Assembly: GCA_021807655.1 (NCBI GenBank)
Contig: JAKBCT010000002.1
Span: 1 to 45,388, forward strand
Direction: 5' to 3'
Length of the DNA: 45,388 nucleotides
From: Actinomycetes bacterium
GTDB taxonomy: Bacteria; Actinomycetota; Acidimicrobiia; Acidimicrobiales; RAAP-2
A program made the position numbers and the translations under genes. The first letter of the stretch is position 1; every line of letters begins with the position of its first letter. The notes under the pieces were generated by a model that ran no database searches, was not told the DNA's origin, and was given only the letters and a program-made list of their open reading frames with translations. Shown here piece after piece: positions 21,701 through 29,196 of this stretch.

Positions 21701-22238
21701 GAACGACCTGGTGATCTTCACCGACGACGTGCGCAACCACGAGCGCACGCGCTTCACCTTTCCGCGCCAGGGCGCCGATCCCTACCTGTGCATCGCTGAT
21801 TTCTTCCGACCGCTCGGATCGCCAGATCGCGACTACGCGAGTTTCATGCTCGTGACGATGGGGCCACGGATCTCGGAGCGCACGCGAGCGCTCTTCGACG
21901 AAAATCGCTACACCGACTACCTGCTCTTGCACGGGCTCGGTGTCGAAATGGCCGAGGCTTTGGCCGAGTTCTGGCACCACCGTATCCGCGAGGAGTTGGG
22001 CTTCGCCCACGAGGATGGACCGACCCTGGCCGGACTCTTTCGCCAGAAGTACCGCGGTGGGCGCTACTCGTGGGGTTACCCGGCCTGTCCCGACCTCGCC
22101 GACAACGCCAAGGTCGCCACGCTGCTCGGAGCCGATCGGATCGGCGTGAGCGTCTCGGATGGCTTCCAATTGCACCCCGAACAGACGACGGACGCGATCA
22201 TCTGCCACCACCCGTCGGCGAAGTACTTCATCGCCTAA
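18735..22238 (+). CDS. metH: Cobalamin-dependent methionine synthase
   Basis: MetH transfers a methyl group from methyltetrahydrofolate via methylcobalamin to homocysteine. All four modules are present in 1167 residues. Homocysteine domain, ~1-330, with zinc ligands C237 (GINCATG) and C303/C304 (GGCCGTTPEH). Pterin domain, ~350-620, with GERTNANGSKKFRD and GLSNVSFGLNP. Cobalamin module, cap ~640-735 and Rossmann part ~735-880, with the lower axial ligand H745 in DVHDIGKN. SAM-dependent reactivation domain, ~910-1167, with RYSWGYPACPDL and the terminal DGFQLHPEQTTDA segment. The linker around 885-910 is low-complexity. The protein is complete. No metE is in the window. Confidence 0.97.
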   Translation: METVRLPYARPAANDPYLAALADRVLIYDGATGTNLQLQNLSAADFGGEAFEGCNEILTITKPDAIERLHRSFLDVGVDVIETDSFGAFATVLAEYGIADRALELAIASATIARRVADQYSSPGSPRFVAGSIGPGTKFPTLGQIRYDDLVASYEELAYGLLEGGVDVLLVETMFDLLAGKAAIAACHRAMARHGRIVPIQAQVTIEISGRMLPGTEIGAAITALTPLGIDVLGINCATGPVEMYEPLRQLAGTAPLPVSCLPNAGLPSVVDGAMHYDLSPEELAEHHTRFVTEYGINVVGGCCGTTPEHLAHVVSAIRPLSRARRAPVLEPGVASIYAATPYEQERSVLLVGERTNANGSKKFRDAMLAGDWETCVSIGRDQIREGAHVLDVCVDYTGADGVRDMDEVMSRLATQSSVPIMVDTTETVVARRALTWLGGKAMLNSVNLEEGDGPGTRLDGFLSLAAEFGCAVVATCIDEEGQARTADWKVRAASAITDLAVSRYGLDPRDIFIDPLALPLSTGMAESRRDGIETIEAIGRIKSELPGVRTILGLSNVSFGLNPAARQVLNSVFLHECAAAGLDAAIVHASKILPLARIDDQARAVCLDLIYDRRREDYDPLSTLLGLFEGLSVAAAATTPLDDLALEDRLRRRIIDGARVGLELDLDAALAQGIGPLSIVNDLLLDGMREVGELFASGEMQLPFVLQSAETMKAAVSHLEPHMEKSDQGGRGRVVLATVKGDVHDIGKNLVDIILTNNGYEVINLGIKVGINEMLQAVDEHHADALGMSGLLVKSTLIMRENLELMNERGMQRVPVLLGGAALTRTYVERDLREVYQGRVFYGKDAFEGLRVLDRLGELRRHDEDDPLFGREPSTRRVHRRLASNEAADPTGQPRRSPSVPLDNPLFTPPFLGSRVAKGIAISEISDYLNLTALFRNQWGFRPEAGEGDPTFKERISSTLREQLAIAQRDDLLVPQVVWGHFPAAADGNDLVIFTDDVRNHERTRFTFPRQGADPYLCIADFFRPLGSPDRDYASFMLVTMGPRISERTRALFDENRYTDYLLLHGLGVEMAEALAEFWHHRIREELGFAHEDGPTLAGLFRQKYRGGRYSWGYPACPDLADNAKVATLLGADRIGVSVSDGFQLHPEQTTDAIICHHPSAKYFIA

Positions 22239-22299
22239 CGCCTTCGCGTCGAGCGATGACCGCTGCGTGTCGCGACCAGACAGGCGCAACGCGAAAACC

Positions 22300-22305
22300 T
22301 AAGGT
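22300..22305 (+). promoter_or_regulatory. Probable -10 hexamer of the dimethylformamidase-like gene (leaderless type)
   Basis: TAAGGT lies six bases before GTG 22312. CAGACA at 22277-22282, 17 bases upstream of it, shares GACA with the -35 consensus. Confidence 0.5.
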
Positions 22306-22311
22306 TGAGTT

Positions 22312-23862
22312 GTGGCGCACTCCCCCTCTCGTCGCGCACTGCTGCGGGGCATTGGCCTCGCGGTTGGTGGCGTCATCCTCAGCGAATCCGCCGACGCGTC
22401 GACACCAACCACGACGGTGCCCGACGGCGTGATTCCCCACGGCGCCCGCGCCGAGTGGGTACGGCGCGAAAACACCAGACCGGGCGACGGCTCGTGGCTG
22501 CGGGGTGTCGCGGCACCGGCCGGTGAACTCGAGGGCTACGCCGACGCCACGAGCGTCAACCTCGGCGGCACCATTTCCTTCTTCGTCAGCACGCCGTCGC
22601 CGACGTACTCGTTCTCGGTCTTCCGCATGGGTTACTACCAGGGCCTCGGTGCTCGTCTGGTCCAAACCGGTGCCCGCCTTCGAGGCGTGAGCCACCCGAT
22701 ACCCGCGCCGGATCAGTACGGCACCGTTGACTGTCACTGGCCAACGGCCTTTCGCCTGCGCCTCGATAAGCGCTACCTGCCGGGACAGTACCTGGTGCGC
22801 CTCGAGAACGCCTCGCACCAGTTCCGCTTCATTCCGTTTCTCGTGCGCGATGATACGTCGCGCGCAACGTTCGTCTACCTGAGCGCCGTGACAACCTGGC
22901 AGGCCTATAACACCTGGGGGGGCTTCAGCCTGTATCGACAGACGACACCGGTCGGCGCGGTGCCGATCAGCGACGTGAATCGGGCGGTACGCGTCTCGTT
23001 CAACCGGCCCTACGACCGCGTGTTCGCCAACGGGGCGGCCGACTTCGTCGGCAACGAATTCCCGCTGCTCTTTCTGGCCGAGCAGCTGAGTTTGGACCTG
23101 ACGTACTGGACGGACATCGACCTGCACCAGCGTGGTCAACTCCTCACCCGTCATCGGGCGCTGTTGTCGTTGGGCCACGACGAGTACTACTCACCGGCCA
23201 TGCGGGGCGCGGTCACCCGGGCGGTTGCCCGCGGCGTCAACGTGGCGTTCTTCGGCGCCAACTTCTGCTATCGCAAAATTCGATTCCAGCCGGGCGTCAA
23301 CGGCCCCGACCGCCTGATGATCAACTACCGCTCGACGGCCGACCCGATCACCGCGACCGACCCCGCGCTCGCCACGGTCAACTGGAGTCAGTATCCGTCG
23401 GACCTGCCCGAAAGCACCTTCACGGGCTCGATCTACGGGGGGGTTGACGGTACCGGGTCGCTCACGGTGGTCGAAGCGTCGTCGTGGCTGTGGCGCGGCA
23501 CCGGCGTTCGCAACGGCACCGTTCTCGCCGGCGCCCTAGGTGGCGAGTTCAATCACTACGATCCGGCGACGACCAACCCGCCCAACGTACAGATCCTCGG
23601 CCATTCCGCCGTCGGCGGTGGCGTGAGCGACGTCACCTACGTCGCCGAGCGGGGCCAGGGCGGCGTTTTCGCGAGTGGCACCGGCCACTGGATCTTCGAC
23701 CTCTCGGACGCCCCACGACTGGGCAACTTCTGGGTGCCGGCGCCGCTGGCGAACGTGACCCCGGTCGTGCGACGCGCCACGATCAACATCTTCTCACGTT
23801 TCGCGATCGGACCGGCCGGACTCACGACGCCGTCGGTCGCCAACACCGCCACGTTCTACTGA
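22312..23862 (+). CDS. TAT-exported N,N-dimethylformamidase large-subunit-like protein
   Basis: The 516-residue protein resembles the large subunit of N,N-dimethylformamidase; most homologues are uncharacterised, so substrate and activity are not assigned. The N-terminus (SRRALLRGIGLAVGGV) is a twin-arginine signal followed by a likely cleavage region near ADA-ST, implying folded export, which would fit a metal cofactor. Family-like segments are FRMGYYQGLGAR (~105), VTTWQAYNTWGG (~200), NRPYD (~225), LGHDEYYSPAMR (H289-S294) and GTGHWIFDLSD near the C-terminus. It follows metH by about 70 bases with its own promoter. The small-subunit gene of true dimethylformamidase was not seen. Confidence 0.72.
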   Translation: MAHSPSRRALLRGIGLAVGGVILSESADASTPTTTVPDGVIPHGARAEWVRRENTRPGDGSWLRGVAAPAGELEGYADATSVNLGGTISFFVSTPSPTYSFSVFRMGYYQGLGARLVQTGARLRGVSHPIPAPDQYGTVDCHWPTAFRLRLDKRYLPGQYLVRLENASHQFRFIPFLVRDDTSRATFVYLSAVTTWQAYNTWGGFSLYRQTTPVGAVPISDVNRAVRVSFNRPYDRVFANGAADFVGNEFPLLFLAEQLSLDLTYWTDIDLHQRGQLLTRHRALLSLGHDEYYSPAMRGAVTRAVARGVNVAFFGANFCYRKIRFQPGVNGPDRLMINYRSTADPITATDPALATVNWSQYPSDLPESTFTGSIYGGVDGTGSLTVVEASSWLWRGTGVRNGTVLAGALGGEFNHYDPATTNPPNVQILGHSAVGGGVSDVTYVAERGQGGVFASGTGHWIFDLSDAPRLGNFWVPAPLANVTPVVRRATINIFSRFAIGPAGLTTPSVANTATFY

Positions 23863-23881
23863 GTAGTGCGACGCAGCTTGG

Positions 23882-24304
23882 TCAGAGGTTCTTAACGCAC
23901 GCCATTTCGGCGAGAGCAAACTGCTGCCAGTCGTGCTCCCAGTTCGTGATGTGCGTCTGCCAATACTTGGCGTAACTCGGCAGCGACTTGGCGAAGACGT
24001 CGAACTTCAAGTAGTCGACCAGCTGGGTCATCACTTCCTTCGTACCGGCGTTGGGCGCGGTCGCGGCGAGCTTCTCAAAGGTTGGCAGTACGGACTTGGC
24101 GAAGGCGCGGTACGCCGACCAGTTCTTCGAGTTCACCGGCGCCTTGGGGTGGAAGGCGAAGAGGGTCGAGCAAAATGGGCTCGGACTGGCCGAGACGAGC
24201 TGACCCGCCCCGGCCGGCGTCACCGTCGTCGTAGCCAACCCCAACGCCAGCGCTACGGTGAGCGCGCTGACGCGCCCAGCAATGCGAATCCACGTTCGTT
24301 TCAT
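23882..24304 (-). CDS. Small secreted protein of unknown function
   Basis: I do not recognise this ~140-residue protein. It starts MKRTWIRIAGRVSALTVALA, a Sec signal peptide with a basic n-region and hydrophobic core, with probable cleavage after AGA (around residue 33). The mature part is helical-looking, rich in Trp/Tyr/Lys, and contains exactly two cysteines (SPFCSTL and EMACVKNL, the second near the C-terminus) that could form one disulfide linking the ends. It vaguely recalls small actinobacterial hemophore-like proteins, but without a diagnostic motif. GGGGGGAG immediately precedes the ATG; an alternative TTG lies at 24319. A good promoter lies at 24357-24384. Confidence 0.7.
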   Translation of the reverse strand: MKRTWIRIAGRVSALTVALALGLATTTVTPAGAGQLVSASPSPFCSTLFAFHPKAPVNSKNWSAYRAFAKSVLPTFEKLAATAPNAGTKEVMTQLVDYLKFDVFAKSLPSYAKYWQTHITNWEHDWQQFALAEMACVKNL

Positions 24305-24356
24305 TCTCCCCCCAATCAATCAGAGCGCCCGCAGGGCTAGCACGGGCCGCTTGCTG

Positions 24357-24384
24357 AGAATAGCCTTAGCACACGCGACGTCAA
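24357..24384 (-). promoter_or_regulatory. Sigma-70-type promoter of the small secreted protein gene
   Basis: On the minus strand TTGACG (24379-24384), a 16-base spacer and TATTCT (24357-24362) form the clearest -35/-10 pair in the window, giving a leader of about 45 bases. Confidence 0.6.
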
Positions 24385-24432
24385 CGGGCGCGAAACGCGG
24401 ACGCTATTCATCACCACCGGTAATGATCAGGG

Positions 24433-26058
24433 TTAACGGCGAATCGGCGTGCCCACCGGCGTCGCCGCGCTGAGCGCCTCACCGGCGTGGTAACTCGAGC
24501 GCGTCAGCGGTGAGGACTGGACGTGTCCCAGCCCCAACCGACGGCCCCGCCGAGCGAGCTCGTCGAACTCGGCGGGATCCCACCACCGCGCCACCGGCAG
24601 GTGATCGGCGCTGGGGCGAACGTACTGCCCGATCGTCACGATGGCTACCCCGACGCTCGCGAGGTCGGCGAGGGCTTCTTCGACTTCGTCCGGCGTCTCA
24701 CCGAGTCCGACCATCAGTCCCGACTTCGTGGTCAGACCCTGCGCGCTCGCGCGCGCGAGCACCGTCAACGATCGCAAGTACCCCGCGCTGGGGCGAGCGG
24801 CTCGCTGGAGCCGGGCCACCGTCTCGAGATTGTGGTTCACGACGTCGGGCCGAACGTCGAGCACCAGCTGGAGCGAGGCGGCGTCGCCCTTGAGATCACT
24901 GATGAGTACTTCGACCGCGGTCGCCGGTGAGCGTTCTCGGATGGCCACCACGGTTGCGGCGATCGCGGCGGCGCCACCGTCGCGAAGATCATCACGCGCC
25001 ACGCAGGTCACCACCGCGTGGCGAAGCCCGAGCCGCACCACCGCTTCGGCGACTCGATCGGGCTCGGTCGGGTCCAGCGCCAAGGGTTTACGCGTATCGA
25101 TGAGGCAGAAGCCGCAAGCCCGCGTGCATCGCTCGCCGTTGACCATGAAGGTCGCGGTTCCCGACGCCCAGCACTCGTAGATGTTGGGGCAACCCGCCTC
25201 CTCGCACACGGTCACCAACCGAAGGTCCTCGGTGAGCCGTCGCAGTGATTGGTAGCGCGATCCCATGTGCGCCTCGACGCGCAGCCACGATGGCTTGCGA
25301 GCGCGCAGCTCGACACCGGCGTCGGGATCAACCCCGGCGTGGCGCAGCCGACGCAGCAGCGGGCGGTCGCCCGTCGAGCCAGCGCCACCGCGATCGACCG
25401 CGGCGACCGAGCCCGGTCCCCCCAACATCTGATCGAGTTGCTCGCCCAGGAAGTCCCCGACCTCGGACGACGAAACGCGCACCCCCAGGGAACGTAGCGA
25501 CGCGACCGGTTTGTCCGCGATGCCGCACGGAACGATGGCGCGGAATCCGGCCAGGTCGACGTCGACGTTGAGCGCCACGCCGTGCAGCGTGCGACGTTGC
25601 CCGGCTCGATTGCGTTCGGTGCGCACGCCGACCGCGGCGATCTTCGCCGGCTCGTCGTCGAGTTTGGCCCAGACGCCCGGATAGCCTTCCAGGCGACCTA
25701 CTCGACCGAGTGCGCCCGTCGGATCGAAGTGCGTGGCCGTAGCGATTACCGCTTCCTCGAGTCGTCGCACGTGTTCTCGTCCAGCCGATGGATCGTCCGC
25801 GACGCTTACCACCGCCCACGCGACCACCTGTCCGGGACCGTGATACGTGACGTCACCGCCTCGATCGGCCGCAACGACGTCCGCATCAAGGGTCTGCGGG
25901 GGCACCAAGAAGTGCTCGGGCTGGGTCCGGATGCCCATGGTGTAGGTGGGGGGATGCTCGAAGACCAAGACGTAGTCATCGCGTGCGTCGAGAATCGCTC
26001 GCTGGAAGTCATTGGCCTCGCGGAAGGTGACGCGACCCAGGTGACGACGACGCAGCAC
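24433..26058 (-). CDS. Fused octanoyltransferase-lipoyl synthase (LipB-LipA)
   Basis: One uninterrupted 541-residue frame encodes both enzymes of de novo lipoate synthesis. Residues ~1-215 are LipB, which moves octanoate from ACP to the E2 lysine: RGGDVTYHGPGQ, Lys139 in PAKIAAVGVR, and the acyl-enzyme cysteine C178 in IVPCGIADKPVASL. A linker of ~40 residues follows. Residues ~255-541 are LipA, the radical-SAM sulfur inserter: auxiliary-cluster cysteines C285/C290/C296 (CEEAGCPNIYEC), radical-SAM C311/C315/C318 (CTRACGFC), and the C-terminal RSSYHAGE serine ligand. All catalytic residues of both halves are present. GTG 26058 directly abuts the stop codon of the E2 gene (TGAGTG), whose lipoyl domain is the obvious substrate. 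Confidence 0.93.
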   Translation of the reverse strand: MLRRRHLGRVTFREANDFQRAILDARDDYVLVFEHPPTYTMGIRTQPEHFLVPPQTLDADVVAADRGGDVTYHGPGQVVAWAVVSVADDPSAGREHVRRLEEAVIATATHFDPTGALGRVGRLEGYPGVWAKLDDEPAKIAAVGVRTERNRAGQRRTLHGVALNVDVDLAGFRAIVPCGIADKPVASLRSLGVRVSSSEVGDFLGEQLDQMLGGPGSVAAVDRGGAGSTGDRPLLRRLRHAGVDPDAGVELRARKPSWLRVEAHMGSRYQSLRRLTEDLRLVTVCEEAGCPNIYECWASGTATFMVNGERCTRACGFCLIDTRKPLALDPTEPDRVAEAVVRLGLRHAVVTCVARDDLRDGGAAAIAATVVAIRERSPATAVEVLISDLKGDAASLQLVLDVRPDVVNHNLETVARLQRAARPSAGYLRSLTVLARASAQGLTTKSGLMVGLGETPDEVEEALADLASVGVAIVTIGQYVRPSADHLPVARWWDPAEFDELARRGRRLGLGHVQSSPLTRSSYHAGEALSAATPVGTPIRR

Positions 26059-27270
26059 TCAGTGCTCGCTCTCGAGGTCCAGGCCGGCGAGCAGCTCCGC
26101 GACTCGTTCGAGGTAGTTGGTGGCGCTAAACGGCTCACAGACTCGGTGATCGAACGACAGTCCGAGGATGACGCGTCGGCCAACCGACACCGTGGGACCA
26201 CGCTCGGGGTCCTCGACCACCACCGCGGCCCGACGAACGCTGCCCATCGACAACACCGCGACTTGGGGCTGGATGATGATCGGCTGGGACCAGAGCGCAT
26301 TCGGTCCCGTCGGGCCCACCAGTGTGAACGTCCCACCCATCAGGTCGTCGGCCGTCAACTGGCGGGTCGCCACACGATCTTGCAACTCGTGCGCCCGTCG
26401 AGCGAGCGCCCGAAGCGTCAGTCCAGCCGCGGCGTGCACGACCGGCACGAGCATCCCGTCGCGAAGCACTTCGCGCATGAAGCCAAGGTTGACCGTCCGG
26501 TGCACCACGAGCTCATCACCGGCGAACGTGGCGTTGAGAAACTCGAACTCGCCCAACGCTCGAACCGCCGCCAGTCCCACCACGACCTCGTCGGAGATGG
26601 GCACGCCGTCACGAGTCACTCGACCGAGTGTGTCCAACCGATCAATGATCGAGGCGTCGACCTCGACCGCGACGTAACCGTGCGGCGTGCTTTGCGTGGA
26701 GAGCGTCATGTGCTGACCCATGCGACGCAGTCCATTGGACAGCGGGACGACAATGTCGTCAGTCGGGCCATTCATCACCGCGCGTTCCGCGTCACGTCGG
26801 GTGATGGCGCCGCCCGGTCCCGACCCGCGCACGGTCCCCGGCTCAACGCCCCCGTCGGCGAGAATTCGACGAACCACGGGCGACATCACGACGCCCGCCG
26901 GCGACGGCGAGGCTGGTGGCGCCACCGGCGGCAACGGGGACGCCGCGGGTGGTGCTGGCGCCGGTGCTGGCGCGGACGGCGCGGACGCTTCGGGCGTTGG
27001 GCGAGCAGCCGGCGTCGACGCTGAACCGGCACCGGCTGCCTCGTCAATGACCGCGACGCGTGAGCCCGTCTCGACGGTGTCACCCTCCTCGGCCAGAATG
27101 GCGATCAACACGCCGGCGGCGGGCGAGGGCATCTCGGAGTCAACTTTGTCGGTCGACACCTCAAAGAGCGGCTCGTCGCGAGCCACGACGTCCCCCACCT
27201 GCTTGAACCAGCGGGTGATGATCCCTTCGGTCACCGACTCGCCGAGCGACGGGAGGGTCACGTCAGCCAA
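26059..27270 (-). CDS. Dihydrolipoamide acyltransferase (E2) of a 2-oxoacid dehydrogenase complex
   Basis: E2 passes acyl groups on its lipoyl arm to CoA. About 403 residues: lipoyl domain ~1-78 with the lipoyl lysine K42 in STDKVDSE; an Ala/Pro-rich swinging linker ~85-130; a peripheral subunit-binding domain ~135-175 (SPVVRRILADGGVEPGTVRG); and a catalytic domain ~185-403. The usual catalytic motif DHRxxDG reads DHRVCEP here (His ~373), with Asp changed to Glu and Gly to Pro. TTG 27270 gives MADVTLPSLGES and overlaps lpd by eight bases; GTG 27261 is an alternative. Whether the complex uses pyruvate, 2-oxoglutarate or branched-chain oxoacids is unclear, as no E1 gene is nearby. Confidence 0.85.
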   Translation of the reverse strand: MADVTLPSLGESVTEGIITRWFKQVGDVVARDEPLFEVSTDKVDSEMPSPAAGVLIAILAEEGDTVETGSRVAVIDEAAGAGSASTPAARPTPEASAPSAPAPAPAPPAASPLPPVAPPASPSPAGVVMSPVVRRILADGGVEPGTVRGSGPGGAITRRDAERAVMNGPTDDIVVPLSNGLRRMGQHMTLSTQSTPHGYVAVEVDASIIDRLDTLGRVTRDGVPISDEVVVGLAAVRALGEFEFLNATFAGDELVVHRTVNLGFMREVLRDGMLVPVVHAAAGLTLRALARRAHELQDRVATRQLTADDLMGGTFTLVGPTGPNALWSQPIIIQPQVAVLSMGSVRRAAVVVEDPERGPTVSVGRRVILGLSFDHRVCEPFSATNYLERVAELLAGLDLESEH

Positions 27271-28678
27271 CGTGCAGCCCCCGGCCGGCCAGCGCGAGTA
27301 GCGTTTCACCGAAGGTTTCCGACAGCGAGGGGTGCGGTTGGATCAGGGCCGCGGCTTCCTCGGCGGTCGCCTCCCAATTCACGGCGTAGTAGGCCGCGCC
27401 CAACTGTTCGGTGACCCAGGGACCCGCCATGTGCACACCGAGTATCTGGCCCGCGGTCCCGTCGGGACGCTTCTCCGCGATGACTTTCACCACGCCGTCA
27501 GTGTCACCGATGATTTGGGCCCGACTGTTGCCGCCGAAGGGATCCTTCTTGACGATCACCTCGTAGCCACGTTCCTTCGCCGCGGCCTCGGTCAGACCGA
27601 CGAAGGCCACCTCGGGGTTCGAGTAGATAGCCCACGGCACACGGTCGTAATCCACCGGAATCGCCGGTTCGCCGAGAATGGTCTTGATGGCCACGATCGC
27701 CTCGGCGAAACCCACGTGGGCCAGTTGCGGGGTATTGGCGACGATGTCACCCACGGCGAAGACGTGCGGGTTGGCGGTGCGCATCGCCGCGTCGGCCACC
27801 ACGAAGCCACGTTCGTTGACCTCAACGCCGGTGCCCTCGCCGAGCAGTCCCTCACTTCGGGGCCGACGCCCGACGGCGAGAACGATCACGTCCACGGCCA
27901 CGTCCTCACCACCATCAACGTGCACGGTGGTCGTACGTTTCTTCGGCGAGTGCCCGGTAACCGTGACCCCGGCGCGCACGTCGATGCCGCGCTTCTTGAA
28001 ACTGCGCTGTACGACGCTCACGACTTCACTGTCGCAACCCATGAGAATGGTCGGCAGGCTCTCGAGCACCGTCACCTTCGTCCCCATGTCAGCGAGCATC
28101 GAGGCGAATTCACAGCCGATCGCGCCACCACCGATCACGACGGCACTGGTCGGCAGCGTCGAAAGGTCAAGGAATTCGTCCGAGGTGAGCACGATCGTGC
28201 CGTCCAGGTCAAAGCCCGGCAGCGTGCGCGGCACCGAACCCGCGGCCAGGATCACGTTGGTCCCGCGCACCTCGGTGCCGGCGTCCGCGCCGTCGACCAC
28301 CCGAACCGTCAGGTCGGCGTCGAGCCGTGCGGTGCCCTCGAATACGGTGACCTTGCGCCCCTTCAGGAGACCGGACAGGCCCTTGTGCAGCTTGTCGACC
28401 ACTTCGCTCTTGCGACGCTGGCTCATCGAGAAGTCAACGGCTACCGCGCCGGTGTCGATCCCGAAGGCGCTCGCGTGCTCGATCGTTCGACGTACGTGCG
28501 CAGTCTCGAGAAACTCCTTGGCCGGCACGCATCCCCGATGCAGGCACGTACCGCCGACCTTGTCTCGCTCGATGAGCGCGACGGACAACCCCGCCGAGGC
28601 GCCGTAGAGCGCGGCGGCGTAGCCGCCCGGCCCACCCCCAATGATCACGACATCAAACTGGTGGGCCTCGTTCGCCAC
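27263..28678 (-). CDS. lpd: Dihydrolipoyl dehydrogenase (E3)
   Basis: This FAD flavoprotein reoxidises dihydrolipoyl groups of 2-oxoacid dehydrogenases or the glycine cleavage system with NAD+. The 471-residue protein is complete. FAD motif VIIGGGPGGYAAALYG near residue 12; redox disulfide C45/C50 in GGTCLHRGCVPAK; NAD-binding VVIGGGAIGCEFASMLADMG; FAD motif HVFAVGDI; and the C-terminal PHPSLSE with the active-site His (~449) and Glu (~454). GTG 28678 has GAAGGGACGGG upstream. It is the first gene of the operon lpd-E2-lipBA. Confidence 0.95.
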   Translation of the reverse strand: MANEAHQFDVVIIGGGPGGYAAALYGASAGLSVALIERDKVGGTCLHRGCVPAKEFLETAHVRRTIEHASAFGIDTGAVAVDFSMSQRRKSEVVDKLHKGLSGLLKGRKVTVFEGTARLDADLTVRVVDGADAGTEVRGTNVILAAGSVPRTLPGFDLDGTIVLTSDEFLDLSTLPTSAVVIGGGAIGCEFASMLADMGTKVTVLESLPTILMGCDSEVVSVVQRSFKKRGIDVRAGVTVTGHSPKKRTTTVHVDGGEDVAVDVIVLAVGRRPRSEGLLGEGTGVEVNERGFVVADAAMRTANPHVFAVGDIVANTPQLAHVGFAEAIVAIKTILGEPAIPVDYDRVPWAIYSNPEVAFVGLTEAAAKERGYEVIVKKDPFGGNSRAQIIGDTDGVVKVIAEKRPDGTAGQILGVHMAGPWVTEQLGAAYYAVNWEATAEEAAALIQPHPSLSETFGETLLALAGRGLHVG

Positions 28679-28718
28679 GGTCCCGTCCCTTCATTTCTTG
28701 GTCTCGTAGACCTAGGGA

Positions 28719-28724
28719 ATCCTA
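28719..28724 (-). promoter_or_regulatory. Probable -10 hexamer of the lpd-E2-lipBA operon
   Basis: TAGGAT on the minus strand would produce a ~35-base leader with a purine-rich ribosome binding site before GTG 28678. Confidence 0.35.
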
Positions 28725-28758
28725 ATGTTTATCGACCGGTAATCGACGCGCGAACGCG

Positions 28759-29196
28759 TTAGGCGTCCTCACCGCGTTGGCGATCGGCGGCGGTGGTCGC
28801 CAGTGCGTCGACGAGTTCGTTCATTGGGTCCCCCGAATGACCCTTGACCCAGGTGAAAACCACGGAACGGTCACCGCGCAGGGTCAGATCGAACAACGGC
28901 TCCCAGATGTCGCGATTGGCTACGGGCTGCCCCTGTGAGTTCTTCCACCCGCGGCGCCGCCAGCCCACGTACCACTGGTCGTTAAAACACTTCACCACGT
29001 ACGACGAGTCACTGACGATCTCGAGGTCACCGTCGGGATTCGCGCGCAACGCCTCGAGCACCGCGCGCAACTCCATCCGCTGATTGGTGGTGTGACGCTC
29101 GGCACCGCTCGCGAAGCGCTCTCGCGACGCGGCCCACGCCCAGCCACCGGGGCCGGGGTTCCCACGGCACGCCCCGTCGGTGTAGATGGGCGTCAC
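28759..29196 (-). CDS. rnhA: Ribonuclease HI
   Basis: RNase HI cuts the RNA strand of RNA-DNA hybrids. About 145 residues with the four acidic catalytic residues: Asp in IYTDGACRGNPGPGGW, Glu in NQRMELRAVLEAL, Asp in IVSDSSYV, and Asp in ELVDALA, plus the KGHSGDPMNE histidine loop and the WRRRGWKNSQG basic handle. GTG 29196 forms a GTGA overlap with the stop of the upstream Rrf2 gene and gives the typical short N-terminus; GTG 29214 is also in frame. Co-transcribed with the Rrf2 regulator. Confidence 0.93.
   Translation of the reverse strand: MTPIYTDGACRGNPGPGGWAWAASRERFASGAERHTTNQRMELRAVLEALRANPDGDLEIVSDSSYVVKCFNDQWYVGWRRRGWKNSQGQPVANRDIWEPLFDLTLRGDRSVVFTWVKGHSGDPMNELVDALATTAADRQRGEDA

Noticed and set aside
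21231..23178. Long minus-strand frames opposite metH and the dimethylformamidase-like gene
   Set aside because: Low-complexity antisense shadows without motifs; the sense genes are complete.
25582..28762. Two ~480-codon plus-strand frames opposite lipBA, E2 and lpd
   Set aside because: They are shadows of the real minus-strand genes, with biased composition and no recognisable domain.
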